64,000 nucleotides of DNA from Motilibacter rhizosphaerae (lineage in GTDB: Bacteria; Actinomycetota; Actinomycetes; Motilibacterales; Motilibacteraceae): NCBI RefSeq assembly GCF_004216915.1, contig NZ_SGXD01000001.1, positions 558,001 to 622,000 of the forward strand, given 5' to 3'. Of this stretch, positions 53,625-63,000 are shown in pieces. The stretch's first letter is position 1. Every line of letters begins with the position of its first letter. The notes below the pieces were generated by a model. It had not been told where the DNA came from. It searched no databases and saw nothing but the letters and a program-made list of their open reading frames with translations. The position numbers and the translations under genes are program-made.

Positions 53625-53630
53625 TAGGCT
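53625..53630 (+). promoter_or_regulatory. -10 box of a leaderless serS transcript
   Basis: TAGGCT, then 7 nt, then GTG 53638, with no Shine-Dalgarno sequence at the right distance. An A/T-rich TCTAA-TTAGA inverted repeat with a run of seven T (53575-53592) lies upstream. Confidence 0.6.
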
Positions 53631-53637
53631 CAGACCC

Positions 53638-54906
53638 GTGATCGACCTGCGGCTGCTGCGTGAGGACCCCGACCGCGTACGCGCGAGCCAGCGTGCCCGC
53701 GGCGAGGACGAGGGGCTCGTCGACACCCTGCTCGCCGCTGACGCCACGCGTCGCGAGGCGCTGCAGCGCTTCGAGACGCTCCGCGCGCGGCAGAAGGCGC
53801 TCGGGTCGCAGGTCGCGAAGGCGAAGGGCGACGAGAAGGCGGCCCTGCTCGCCGAGACCAAGCAGCTGTCTCAGGACGTACGCGCCGCCGAGGCCGAGTC
53901 GAACGCCGCCGGCGAGGCCGCGGACCGCGCGCTGCTCGCGCTGTCGAACATCGTGGACCCCGCGTCGCCGGTCGGTGGCGAGGAGGACTTCACGGTCCTC
54001 GAGGAGATCGGCGAGATCCCGACGTTCGACTTCGAGCCGCGCGACCACGTCGAGCTCGGCCGCATGCTCGGCGCGATCGACCTCGACCGCGGCGCCAAGG
54101 TGTCGGGCTCGCGGTTCTACTTCTTCACCGGCGTCGGCGCGCTCCTGGCCAGCGCGCTGGTGCGCTACGCGCAGGACTACGCAGTGCGCGAGGGCCTGAC
54201 CCCCGTTCTGCCGCCGGTGCTCGTCCGCCCGGAGGCGATGGAGGGGACGGGCTTCCTCGGCCAGGCCGCGGAGAACGTCTACCACCTGGGCGACGAGGGG
54301 TTGTACCTCGTCGGCACCTCGGAGGTGCCGCTCGCGGCCTTCCACATGGACGAGATCCTCGACGCCGGCGAGCTGCCGCTGCGCTATGCGGCGTACTCGC
54401 CGTGCTTCCGGCGCGAGGCCGGCGCGCACGGCAAGGACACCCGCGGCATCATCCGCGTCCACCAGTTCGACAAGGTGGAGATGTTCGTCTTCTGCAAGCC
54501 GGAGGACGCGGACGCCGAGCACCAGAAGCTGCTGGCGCACGAGAAGGCGGTCCTGCAGGCGATCGGGCTGCCGTTCCGCGTGATCGACGTGGCGACGGGG
54601 GACCTCGGGGCGAGCGCGACGCGGAAGTTCGACTGCGAGGCGTGGGTGCCGACGCAGGGGAAGTACCGCGAGGTGACGTCGACGTCGAACTGCACGGAGT
54701 TCCAGGCGCGACGGCTGCGGACGCGGTTCCGCGACGAGGGTGCGACGCGTCCGGTCGCGACGCTCAATGGCACGCTCATCGCCGTGCCGCGCGTGCTCGT
54801 CGCGATCCTCGAGAACTTCCAGCAGGCCGACGGCTCGGTCGGCGTGCCCGAGGTGCTGCGCCCGTACGTCGGCCGCGACGTCCTCACCCCGATCCCGGGC
54901 CGCTGA
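53638..54906 (+). CDS. serS: Seryl-tRNA synthetase
   Basis: Charges tRNA-Ser. 422 residues, normal family length. The N-terminal long coiled-coil arm covers about residues 25-105. The class II catalytic core follows: motif 1 region ([19 protein letters not shown]), [10 protein letters not shown] for serine, motif 2 ([21 protein letters not shown]) and motif 3 ([16 protein letters not shown]). GTG 53638 starts [15 protein letters not shown], the standard SerRS N-terminus. The HAD gene follows after one base. Confidence 0.98.
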   Translation: MIDLRLLREDPDRVRASQRARGEDEGLVDTLLAADATRREALQRFETLRARQKALGSQVAKAKGDEKAALLAETKQLSQDVRAAEAESNAAGEAADRALLALSNIVDPASPVGGEEDFTVLEEIGEIPTFDFEPRDHVELGRMLGAIDLDRGAKVSGSRFYFFTGVGALLASALVRYAQDYAVREGLTPVLPPVLVRPEAMEGTGFLGQAAENVYHLGDEGLYLVGTSEVPLAAFHMDEILDAGELPLRYAAYSPCFRREAGAHGKDTRGIIRVHQFDKVEMFVFCKPEDADAEHQKLLAHEKAVLQAIGLPFRVIDVATGDLGASATRKFDCEAWVPTQGKYREVTSTSNCTEFQARRLRTRFRDEGATRPVATLNGTLIAVPRVLVAILENFQQADGSVGVPEVLRPYVGRDVLTPIPGR

Positions 54907-54907
54907 G

Positions 54908-55705
54908 TTGCCGGTCCCGGAAGGGTGGCGCCCGCGCCTCGTGGCGCTGGACCTCGACGGGACGGTCGTCGCGCCGGACGACACGGTGCCGGCCGAGGTC
55001 TGTGCTGCCGTCGGTGCTGTTGTCGCGGCCGGCGTCCCGGTCGTGCTGTCGACCGGGCGCTCGGTGCACCACACGCGCCCAGTCGCCGAGGTGCTCGGCC
55101 TCAGGTCCGGGTGGTTGGTGTGCAGCAACGGCTCGGTGATCGCGACCATCGACCCGCCGGTGGTCACGGACACGATGACGTTCGACGCCGGCCCGGCGGT
55201 GCGCCTGCTGCAGAAGCACCTGCCTGATGCGCTCGTGGCGGTCGAGGAGCTCGGCGTCGGCTACCGGGTGACCGCGCCGTTCCCCGAGGGCGAGCTCGCG
55301 GGGGAGCAGGTCGTCATGGACGTCGACGCCTTGGTCCGTGAGCCGGTGACGCGCGTGATCCTGCGCAGCCCGGGCGAGGAGCCGGACCACTTCCTCGACG
55401 TGGTCGGGAAGCTCGGGCTGCAGGACGTGTCGTACGCGGTGGGCTACACCGCCTGGCTCGACATCGCGCCGAAGGGCGTGTCGAAGGCGTTCGCGCTGTC
55501 CTCGGTGGCACGGCGGCTGGGTGTGCCTGCTTCTGCTGCCCTGGCGGTCGGGGACGGGCGGAACGACGTGGAGATGCTGCAGTGGGCCGGTGTCGGCGCG
55601 GCCATGGGCCACGCCCCTGCGGAGCTCCAGGACGTCGCTGACGTCGTGACGGGTTCCTTTGACGAGCTGGGTCTGGTGTCGCTGCTGCGCCGGTGGTTCC
55701 CGTGA
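54908..55705 (+). CDS. HAD superfamily (Cof-type) phosphatase
   Basis: About 265 residues. HAD motifs: LDLDGTVV (nucleophile), STGR (motif II), SKAFAL with the motif III Lys, and VGDGRNDVEML (motif IV); a C2-type cap lies between II and III. Cof-type enzymes dephosphorylate sugar or cofactor phosphates. The start is uncertain: TTG 54908, one base after the serS stop, allows re-initiation; GTG 54941 is the next candidate but would begin inside the first strand. Confidence 0.9.
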   Translation: MPVPEGWRPRLVALDLDGTVVAPDDTVPAEVCAAVGAVVAAGVPVVLSTGRSVHHTRPVAEVLGLRSGWLVCSNGSVIATIDPPVVTDTMTFDAGPAVRLLQKHLPDALVAVEELGVGYRVTAPFPEGELAGEQVVMDVDALVREPVTRVILRSPGEEPDHFLDVVGKLGLQDVSYAVGYTAWLDIAPKGVSKAFALSSVARRLGVPASAALAVGDGRNDVEMLQWAGVGAAMGHAPAELQDVADVVTGSFDELGLVSLLRRWFP

Positions 55706-56448
55706 TCCGACTGATCGCGTCGGATCTCGACGGGACGCTGCTGAACTCTGCTGGTGAGGTGTCTGCTCGTACGGCGGCTGCGGTGCAGGCTGCGGAGGCG
55801 GCGGGCCTGATCGTCGTGTTCGTGACGGGGCGGCCGCCGCGGTGGCTGGGGTCGGTCGCTGCGGCGACGGGTCACACCGGGCTCGCGATTTGCAGCAACG
55901 GCGCGCTGGTCTACGACCTGCACCGCGAGGAGGTCGTGGAGGCGTACGCGATCCCGGTAGAGGTGGCGCGGTCGGCGGTGTCTGCTGTGCGCTCGGCTTT
56001 GCCTTCGGTGACCTTTGGGGTGGAGACGGCACACGGTCACCGGCAGGAGGAGCCGGGGGTCGAGCTAATCAAGGAGCCGGTGGCGAAGCTGCTGGTGCGG
56101 TCGGCGTCGTTGGACTCGGATGCACTGCTGGCTGCGGTACGCGACGTGCTCGGCGACACGGTCGAGGCGACGCACTCGTGGAACGGGCCGGGCGGACTGG
56201 TCGAGATCTCGGCGGCTGGCGTCACGAAGGCGACGTCGTTGGCGAGGTTCTGCGGGGAGCGGGGCATCACGGCGGACGAGGTCGTCGCCATCGGTGACAT
56301 GCCGAACGACCTGCCGATGCTGGCGTGGGCTGGCACGGCGTACGCGGTGGCGAACGCTCATCCGGAGGTGCTGGCGGCGGTCGGGCAGTCCACTGCGAGC
56401 AATGATGAGGATGGGGTGGCGCAAGTCCTTGTGGGGGTTCTTGTGTGA
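55702..56448 (+). CDS. HAD superfamily (Cof-type) phosphatase, second copy
   Basis: 248 residues, related to the preceding gene: SDLDGTLLNSAGE, VTGRPPRWLG, VTKATSLARFCGERGI, and AIGDMPNDLPMLAWAG. It keeps all four motifs. GTG 55702 overlaps the upstream stop by GTGA, so serS and both HAD genes are one transcript. Tandem Cof-like genes after serS are frequent in actinobacteria. It is the last high-G+C gene before the ThsA-like island. Confidence 0.93.
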   Translation: MIRLIASDLDGTLLNSAGEVSARTAAAVQAAEAAGLIVVFVTGRPPRWLGSVAAATGHTGLAICSNGALVYDLHREEVVEAYAIPVEVARSAVSAVRSALPSVTFGVETAHGHRQEEPGVELIKEPVAKLLVRSASLDSDALLAAVRDVLGDTVEATHSWNGPGGLVEISAAGVTKATSLARFCGERGITADEVVAIGDMPNDLPMLAWAGTAYAVANAHPEVLAAVGQSTASNDEDGVAQVLVGVLV

Positions 56449-56684
56449 CAGCATTCCCCTGTGACAGACGGTCGGACGCCGGCGCAACTCCAGGAGGTGT
56501 CCCAGCGCGGCGGTCCAGCCCGCGGCTCAGCCACACCTCCTCGAGATTGACCCGCAACGGGACTGTAGAAGCGGTCGCGAAGGCAAAAGGCCGCATGTTG
56601 TTGGCTCATTGAGGGGGGCACTGACGCTAGACGAGGTGCGGAGCGCCCTGGTCTTGCAATTTGCAGAGTTCCGACTTCCCAAGG
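56449..56684. other. Left edge of low-G+C island, no gene
   Basis: 236 bp without a supported gene. TGTGACAG occurs twice, 15 bp apart, right at the junction with the HAD gene (56444-56466). Composition drops from about 56,520 onwards. No tRNA-like or clear attachment sequence was seen. Confidence 0.4.
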
Positions 56685-57428
56685 TTAAATATGACGACTC
56701 GTAACCACAGGAACCGCAGTCAACAGATGTGGGGCTGGCTGCCGTTCGTCGCCGGAGCTTATACGCAGACTGCACGCTCCTTCAATCAACTGATGAGCTG
56801 CCCAGCGACCGTCGACGATAGGCGCGAACAGTAGCGCCGACCCCAAAAAACTCATCAGGCCTTCAGGGCCCGAGAGCAGGTCGTGCCCAATGAAGTGGTA
56901 AGAGCGCCCTGAATTCAGCAGCCATCCCCTCTGCTTCAGGACTGTCAAGTGATCGAGCACCAGCTCCTCGTTCTCAGGCGAAACCTTAACTCGGTAGTCC
57001 AGCATGGGGATGTGCCACTCACGGGCGTCGTAGCCGACTAGCCGCGAACTTAGCGTTAGAATTTGCCCGGGCGTCAGATGGCCTACTTCTTCGGCCAACA
57101 GGGCCTCGACTTGCGCCGGATTTTTCAACGGAATTGGCCTGCTGCTCGACACCTCAGCCATGGCGTGGTGGTATCTGGCCTGAGTGAGGACGTCCACTCG
57201 AACTTCGGGTGGTTGCCCGGAGAGCCGACTAAACAACGCATCCCAGAAGGGGCGATTAGTTTCGCTCTTGTCAGCCTTCGCAGCGGCCACTAGGTTCGCT
57301 GTCCCGGTAGTCCGCGCTCGCTTCTGCATTCTTCCAGCAACCGTGAACCTGTGCACTTGCGCCGTTGCCATGTCGAATGTTGTGAGTATCCGAGGGAGCT
57401 CTTCAAGGATGGTAATCGTGGCGGTCAC
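56685..57428 (-). CDS. Unrecognised protein with primase-like motif spacing (third gene of ThsA-like operon)
   Basis: 247 residues from GTG 57428, which overlaps the phosphoribosyltransferase stop as GTGA. I do not recognise the family. The C-terminal half has MLDYRVKVS (Asp144), an LNSGRSYHFIGHDLL segment (Ser176-x-His178), Asp206 in VDGRW and ACSLRISSG (Arg222). This order (acidic strand, SxH, Asp, Arg) recalls archaeo-eukaryotic primase/PrimPol folds. The first motif lacks the second Asp of DxD, so activity is uncertain. The N-terminal half is helical and basic (VAGRMQKRARTTG). Low G+C, like its operon partners. Membership in a nucleotide-signalling defence system is inferred from the neighbours. 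Confidence 0.72.
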   Translation of the reverse strand: MTATITILEELPRILTTFDMATAQVHRFTVAGRMQKRARTTGTANLVAAAKADKSETNRPFWDALFSRLSGQPPEVRVDVLTQARYHHAMAEVSSSRPIPLKNPAQVEALLAEEVGHLTPGQILTLSSRLVGYDAREWHIPMLDYRVKVSPENEELVLDHLTVLKQRGWLLNSGRSYHFIGHDLLSGPEGLMSFLGSALLFAPIVDGRWAAHQLIEGACSLRISSGDERQPAPHLLTAVPVVTSRHI

Positions 57429-58162
57429 GCGAGGCTCCCAGCGGTCGTCGTCAACAACCAAGCGTAACCTTCCGCCCGGGAATCCCTCAGATCCAACCTG
57501 CGACGCCAAAAGACGCGCGAATGCTCGTTGAAGTCCGGATTAACCCGGCGCCCTAATGTGAGGATTCCAATCACACTTATCCCAGCGGCACCTAGAGTTG
57601 CCGCTGCGGTTTGAGCTCTTGCGCCACTTACATAGGCGTCCTCGAGTAGCAAAACCCGGCCTAGAGGCAGTGTAGGTTCGACCATGAACAGGCCAAGGTC
57701 GTACCTCCGGTGTTGTCCGGGAACGCCTGTGGACCGAAGGCCGTGGCACACCGTCATCCCCGCACTCGCCATCACGTCCCCGACGCCTAGGCCAGAGCGC
57801 CGGCGAGTGGAAGGAATCGGAACTGCAACGTCCCAGTCCGAGCCGAAGTAGTTCGCGACGGCGGGCTCGTACTGGCTCATGAAGCTGGAGAGCATTGCTG
57901 CAAGTGCTTCCGACTCATGCGCAGCGTTCATGCGCTTGTATTCTGTAAGGGCGTCCCTGACTTTTGAGGGCTTCGCGAAAAGGGTGATGGGCAGCACAGG
58001 TGTGAGCGAAGACAGCGTTCCCGCCGCGTTGGTGCAAGTTGGACAAGCTGAACCGGACTCATCCGTCCAACTGTGACATGTCGGGCAGCTGTCGCTGCTG
58101 GGGAACGGGAGCACCGGAGCCCAGGCCTGCCAGACCTCGTTCCAACACGGTTGCGTCTTCAT
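57425..58162 (-). CDS. ComF-like phosphoribosyltransferase with N-terminal zinc ribbon
   Basis: 245 residues. An N-terminal ribbon has C26-x2-C29 and C40-x2-C43. The PRTase fold follows, with VAVPIPSTRRRSGLG (about 112-126) and a PRPP-binding loop VLLLEDAYVSGARAQ (Glu174-Asp175, Ser179-Gly180-Ala181). The layout is that of ComF-type proteins, but it is linked to a SIR2-SLOG gene rather than competence genes, like the effector-associated PRTases proposed in nucleotide-based conflict systems. ATG 58162 lies one base beyond the upstream stop, giving re-initiation; TTG 58192 is an alternative. It would use PRPP to modify or hydrolyse a base or nucleotide; substrate unknown. Confidence 0.85.
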   Translation of the reverse strand: MKTQPCWNEVWQAWAPVLPFPSSDSCPTCHSWTDESGSACPTCTNAAGTLSSLTPVLPITLFAKPSKVRDALTEYKRMNAAHESEALAAMLSSFMSQYEPAVANYFGSDWDVAVPIPSTRRRSGLGVGDVMASAGMTVCHGLRSTGVPGQHRRYDLGLFMVEPTLPLGRVLLLEDAYVSGARAQTAAATLGAAGISVIGILTLGRRVNPDFNEHSRVFWRRRLDLRDSRAEGYAWLLTTTAGSLA

Positions 58163-58163
58163 G

Positions 58164-59576
58164 TCAGGAAGAGTATGTGGCCCATCTGACAAGGCGCTGA
58201 ACGGCCAGCGCGACAGCGTCGGTGTCAGGCTGCGCTAGTGCTTGCCAGTGCCGCTCCGCTTCAGCAACGCTGTCTCGTGGGACGGGTATCCTGCTAGCGC
58301 TCAGGCCGGCCCTCCATTCAATCAGCGCCGTGCCGGCAGTGATGGCAACGGGGATGACGGGCAGACCCTGTTCTCTTGCGGCGTCGACCTCGAGTCGCGT
58401 CCGACTTCCACCACCAAACAACAAGAATGCGCGAACGTCCTGGAGAGCTGATGCGCGTAGATCCTCGACGCTATCCTGAGTGTGAATCCGCGTGCCCATC
58501 AACGCATGAGACTCCTTCTTTCGCGCGCCATCAGGGAAGAAGAAGCGAATCTTCTCAGGGGCGTCCGACACGCCTCGTTGACGCAAGGTGCGAGCAAAAG
58601 CGTGCGAAATCTTGCCAGCGTATGTCCCGGCCAGGGAAGCTAAGGATATATCCAATTCCGCCAGGCGAGATCCAATCGACCGCGCCAACGCGTCCAACGG
58701 AATGCGGCCGTCCTCCTGAACGCTCCCAGAAACGAACAAACTCGGAGGGCGAAGTCGCAGTGACAGCTCTCCCAGCAGGCCGTCGAGTTCCGCGTACTCG
58801 GGTATCTCCACTACCTCCACTCCAGAAGACTCGAGATCCTGGACGCGAAGTTCATGCGCCCGCAAGTCGAGCCCTCCACTCGGGCGCCGCATGACCGTGA
58901 AGTGTTGCTCGGCCGCTTGCAGGCTTCGTGCAAGCCGGAGCATCACATTGATATTAGGGTCGTCGAAACTGAAACCAAGGAACAACATCTTCTGGGTTAA
59001 ATAAGTGGACTTCAAGAGATTCCAGATGAGCGGTCGCCGCTGCTCGTATTGTTCGTAGTCACGTCGGGTCAGCACGGGGTCAACGAACTCTGCGGTGCGG
59101 CCGACCCCTTGAATCCCGCCGTGCATCTTGATCAAACGCTTACCCGGTGTCGCTCTGCACGCGACAAGATCCGAATCCGTGGCTATAACAACCGGACTGC
59201 TGCCCGTCGCCTGCATGGCCCGCTCAAGTAGATCGTCGTAGTTCTGAGTCCACAGGTGCGTCATGGGCATTCTCGCCAGAAGCTCGTGCCCCTTGCTCGG
59301 TGCTTGACTACCCGACTTCGCGGTAATTAGCGCACCGACCCGGGCCTGCAGGCGGTCGCGGCCCAGGGCTACGTCTTGCGAGTAGTACTCAGCTACTAGG
59401 GGCAGGTCTCGAACGGAGGCCGGGACCTTCGCCTCCCGCCGCGGGCCCTTCATCAGGTCATTCCAGTCGGGCAAGCCAGCACGGCGTGAGAGCCCAGCAC
59501 CGACTAGTACCGTTGCATTGCCCGCGTCAGCCGCACCACCGAAGCGGCTGACAAATGTTTCGCGGTCGACCGGCAT
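58164..59576 (-). CDS. ThsA-like SIR2-SLOG NADase (Thoeris-type effector)
   Basis: 470 residues. The SIR2 domain (about 1-275) has VLVGAGLSRRAGLPDW (NAD-binding), WTQNYDDLLERA with Asn112, IKMHGG with His152, and MLFLGFSFDDPNI. The SLOG/STALD domain (about 279-430) starts SLFVSGSV and contains FFFPDG and FLLFGGGSRTRLEVDAARE. Length, domain order and both catalytic positions coincide with Bacillus cereus ThsA (476 aa, N112/H152), the NAD+-depleting effector activated when its SLOG domain binds a TIR-made cyclic ADP-ribose isomer. ATG 59576 has GGGGGAG upstream. First gene of a three-gene operon; no TIR gene adjacent. Lower G+C than the surroundings. Confidence 0.9.
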   Translation of the reverse strand: MPVDRETFVSRFGGAADAGNATVLVGAGLSRRAGLPDWNDLMKGPRREAKVPASVRDLPLVAEYYSQDVALGRDRLQARVGALITAKSGSQAPSKGHELLARMPMTHLWTQNYDDLLERAMQATGSSPVVIATDSDLVACRATPGKRLIKMHGGIQGVGRTAEFVDPVLTRRDYEQYEQRRPLIWNLLKSTYLTQKMLFLGFSFDDPNINVMLRLARSLQAAEQHFTVMRRPSGGLDLRAHELRVQDLESSGVEVVEIPEYAELDGLLGELSLRLRPPSLFVSGSVQEDGRIPLDALARSIGSRLAELDISLASLAGTYAGKISHAFARTLRQRGVSDAPEKIRFFFPDGARKKESHALMGTRIHTQDSVEDLRASALQDVRAFLLFGGGSRTRLEVDAAREQGLPVIPVAITAGTALIEWRAGLSASRIPVPRDSVAEAERHWQALAQPDTDAVALAVQRLVRWATYSS

Positions 59577-59608
59577 CGGCTCCCCCACTTCACGACCTTG
59601 ACGTGGGC

Positions 59609-59614
59609 ACCCTA
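59609..59614 (-). promoter_or_regulatory. Candidate -10 box of the ThsA-like operon
   Basis: TAGGGT on the minus strand, giving a start site near 59602 and a leader of about 26 nt that contains GGGGGAG. No clear -35 box. Confidence 0.4.
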
Positions 59615-59906
59615 GTCGCTTCCATCGCTCGGCGCAGTCGGAGCGGCGGACTAGTCGGTCGCCCCCACGAATGCCGCGCGCTGCCGCATCTAAGCGGTTG
59701 AGCCCGCCGGTTGTCGATCGGCCAACGACGCAGGTTCGAGGCTTGCGCTTCCGCATGCGCAGCCTGTAACCCTTTTTGACCGCCCCGACCGGCGGTGGCC
59801 CCCGCAGGCGGCCTTCTAGTCCGGAATGGTGCAGTCTACGCCCCGGCGTCGTTCGACCCCGCGGGTCCTAACGCACACTGCCGCCAGTTTCAAGAGGGTC
59901 ATCGTG

Positions 59907-59922
59907 CCTCCAGTACTGGAGG
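59907..59922. promoter_or_regulatory. Perfect 16-bp palindrome
   Basis: CCTCCAGTACTGGAGG, fully self-complementary with no loop, so more like a protein-binding site than a hairpin. It lies 331 bp upstream of the ThsA-like start and 82 bp past the GH15 stop. Confidence 0.55.
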
Positions 59923-59953
59923 GCCGGCGAACGGCAATGGTGGCAGAGCAGCA

Positions 59954-59986
59954 GAGCCCCGGGCGCCGTACCGACGCCCGGGGCTC
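59954..59986 (-). terminator. Terminator hairpin of the GH15 gene
   Basis: 12-bp perfect stem (GAGCCCCGGGCG / CGCCCGGGGCTC) with a 9-nt loop, 17 bp after the GH15 stop. No T-run follows. Confidence 0.7.
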
Positions 59987-60003
59987 CTGCTACCGCGTAC
60001 GGA

Positions 60004-63000
60004 CTAGCTGACGGGGATCCCCTCGATCGCGGGCACCCGAACCGCACCAGCCGTGCCTGGGTTCAGCTCCGCCGCCTGGTCGACACCAGCCGGCGTGAGC
60101 ACGTCGATAATCTTCGGCAGCTGGTCCAGCGGCACCGAGCAGATCGGGCTCGAAGCCGTCGCCGCGCTGCACCGCTCGAGCTGGTAGCCCTGCGGCGTGT
60201 CCGAGAACCCGCGCGCCTGGTCGGACGAGAACCCGTCCTGCCCGTGCAGCGTGACGGCGAACTTCCAGCCGGCCGTCGGCGTACCGCCCAGTGCCGCCTT
60301 CGGCACGACCACCGTGATGGTCTTGGCGATCTGGCTCGGGATCACCGAGACAGCGCCCTGGTTGTTGCCGGCAGCGTCGACGAACACCGGGGACGTGAAG
60401 CCCTGGATCTCCAAGCGCCGGCTCCAGGCGGAGTCGGGCGCGATGGTGAAGTTGCGCGACGGGTAGCCGGGCGACGTCGAGGTGACGCCGGCACCGGGCT
60501 CGGCGACGTAGATGTCGAGCAGCTGCGCGCCGATCGGCGAGCCGAAGGTCGGCGTCAGGTCACCCACGGTCGTGCGCAGGACGATGTTCGCCCCCGTGTC
60601 GATGACCTCGAAGCGGCGCAGGTCGAAGGCGCCCGCGTGGAAGTCCGACGCGGTCGGGTACCCGTAGGTCCCCGGGCCGTTGTCGTCGCCCGCCGGGTCG
60701 GTCACGTCGAGCACGGTCGTGCCGGCGATGAAGCTGGAGACGACGCTGGCGCGCGCCGTACCCGTCGCGTTCCCGAGCGAAGCCGCGGCCGCGATGTCCG
60801 TCGTGCCGGTCGGCGTGGGCACCGAAGCGCTGAACGCGCCGTTGCCGTCAGCCGTGACGACGACGTCCGTCGTGCCGGTCGTGCCGCCCTCGAGGAGCGC
60901 CTGCACGGTGACGGTCGCGCCCGGCGTGGTCGTGCCGGTCACGGTGGTCGTGGCCGCGTTGACCTCGCTGCTGTCCGCCGGGGACGTGATCGTCACCGGG
61001 AGGGACGCGATCGGGCCACCGGCGTACCGCGCCTTCACGATCGACGGCTGCTCGACGACCGTGCCGGTCGCGATGCTGCGCGCGAGGCGCACCTCCTCGG
61101 CCTGCGCCCAGGTCAGCGGCGAGGCGCTGCCCGCGGCGTGGCCGTTCTGGAAGCCGATCGAGGCGACGGCCGGGTCGGTGCCGTACGGCGAGGCCGGCAG
61201 GTCGGGGTCCTCCCACACCTGCTCGGGCACGAGCCCGACGCCCGACGCGGAGTTGATCATGAAGAGCAGGCGGTCGGTCGCCGTCTGCGGCTGCCCGAGC
61301 GCGAGCTCCTGCTCACCGTGCTCTCCGGAGAGCACCGGCCACAGGTGGCCCGAGCCCTTGTCGGTCGTCGGCCACGGCTGCCCGTTGACCGCGCAGTCCG
61401 TCGGGTCCGGCACGTAGCAGTCGCCGTAGCCGTCCTCCGAGCCCGGGTCGTTGGTGCCGTAGCGGTAGTAGCCCTGGCCCGTCGACGTCGTGCGCCCGAT
61501 CGCCGAGTCCAGCAGCGGCAGCGTCGCGAGGACGTCGGGGTCGTTCGCCGGCAGGACGCCGAGGCGGGTCAGCTCGAGGAAGCCGCCGTCCAGCACGTTG
61601 CGCTGGTCGGTCGTGATGCTGCCGTTGCCGAGGCTGTAGGTGATCGCCGCGTTCGGGTCGCCGGTCTTCGACAGGCGGATGAAGTAGCGGCCGCTGCCGA
61701 GCGAGCCGGTCGTCGTGACCGTCCAGCCCTTGATCTGCCGCTGGTACGAGTCGGCCGTCGCCGCGTAGACGCGGGCCGAGGCGCTGTCACCGTTCTGGTC
61801 GGCGATGGCGGCCGCCGCGACGAGGCCGGCGATCTCCGCCGCGATCGTCGACGGCGAGTAGCCCGCCTGCTCCTCCCAGCGCTCGTTGCCGTACGACGGG
61901 CCGTGCGCCACGACGAAGTCGGCCGCCGGCTTGATGTGGTCCTTGTAGAGGGCCGCGTCACCGCCGAGCCCGGCCTGCCACGCCGCGAGGACGGGGAAGG
62001 CGTTCTCGTCGAGCTGCACGCCCTGGCTGTCGTAGTTCAGCGCGCCGTTGAGCAGCGAGTTGCGGGGGAAGCTGCCGTCGGGCTGCTGCTGCACGTCAAA
62101 CAGCCAGCGCACGATCTCCTGCTGCGTCGTCTTGTCGCCGTCAGCGAGGAAGCCGGTGAACGCCTCGTACAGGTCACGGGAGAAGATCTCGCGGTACGAC
62201 CCGAACCACGGCGCGAGGTGCGTCGTCGGGTCCGCGGTGCCGGCGCTCACGTCCTGGCCCCACGGGCTGGCGAGCGACGCGACGACCGCGCCCTTGTAGG
62301 TCTTGTCCTCGCTGGCCTTCAGCACGTTCGCCGACAGCCAGTACTGCGCGGCGGCGTTGGCCGCGACCGCGTCGGTCTGCCTGGGCAGGTGCGCCGGCGG
62401 CTGGTTGAGCCGGCTGTCGTACTTCTTCCAGTCCTTGAGGTAGTCCCCGCGGACCTGGTCGAAGGGCAGGTGCGCACTCTGGTACGCGGTGTGCGCCGCG
62501 CGCCCCTCCCGCCGCGAGTCGTAGCCCAGCGCCAGCGTGAAGGCGCCGCTGCTCACGTCGACCTGACCCGTCTGCACGACGTTGCCGTGCAGTGCCGGGG
62601 ACCGGTCGTTGGTCAGCGCGTGCTGCGCGTCGAGCTGCGTGAGCCCGTCGCTCGCACTGCCGACGAAGCCGCTGTTGACCGCGAGGAACGGCTTGTCGGC
62701 GGCGATCGCGCCGAACACCGCCCCGGCGTACGTCCGGTTGACTGCCTGCGTCGCCGTCGAGGTGTCGCCCGTGACGAGCGCGCCGGTCGAGGTGTCGTAC
62801 GTCGCGTCGTCGGCGCCCGCGTTGTCGGTGCCGCCGCCCCCGTTGCCGTTCGCCGTGCCGTCGTAGCGCACGAAGACCTTGAGGTCCTTGCGGTTCGTGA
62901 CGATCCGCGTGTGCATGATCACGCTGTCGTTGCGGGGGTCGGTGATGTACTCCGTGACGAGCGAGTAGCCGTGCGCCGCCGACGTGCTGGTGACCTCGCA

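Larger units (their letters stand above)
59577..60003. other. Intergenic region between ThsA-like operon and GH15 gene
   Basis: 427 bp with no supported gene. It carries the ThsA-operon promoter region, a run of five T (59772-59776), a perfect 16-bp palindrome (59907-59922) and the GH15 terminator hairpin (59954-59986). G+C returns to the chromosomal value from about 59,780 onwards, so the right island boundary probably lies near there. Confidence 0.5.

Noticed and set aside
56461-56550. 29-codon frame with GTG start right after the second HAD gene
   Set aside because: No ribosome site, no similarity recognised, lies at the island junction; probably chance.
52566-59576. FRG gene as part of the ThsA-like operon
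   Set aside because: Separated by about 3.3 kb containing serS and two HAD genes on the opposite strand with normal chromosomal composition.
59700-59780. tRNA gene as an island attachment site
   Set aside because: A GGTTCGA-like stretch is present but no acceptor, D or anticodon stems could be built around it.
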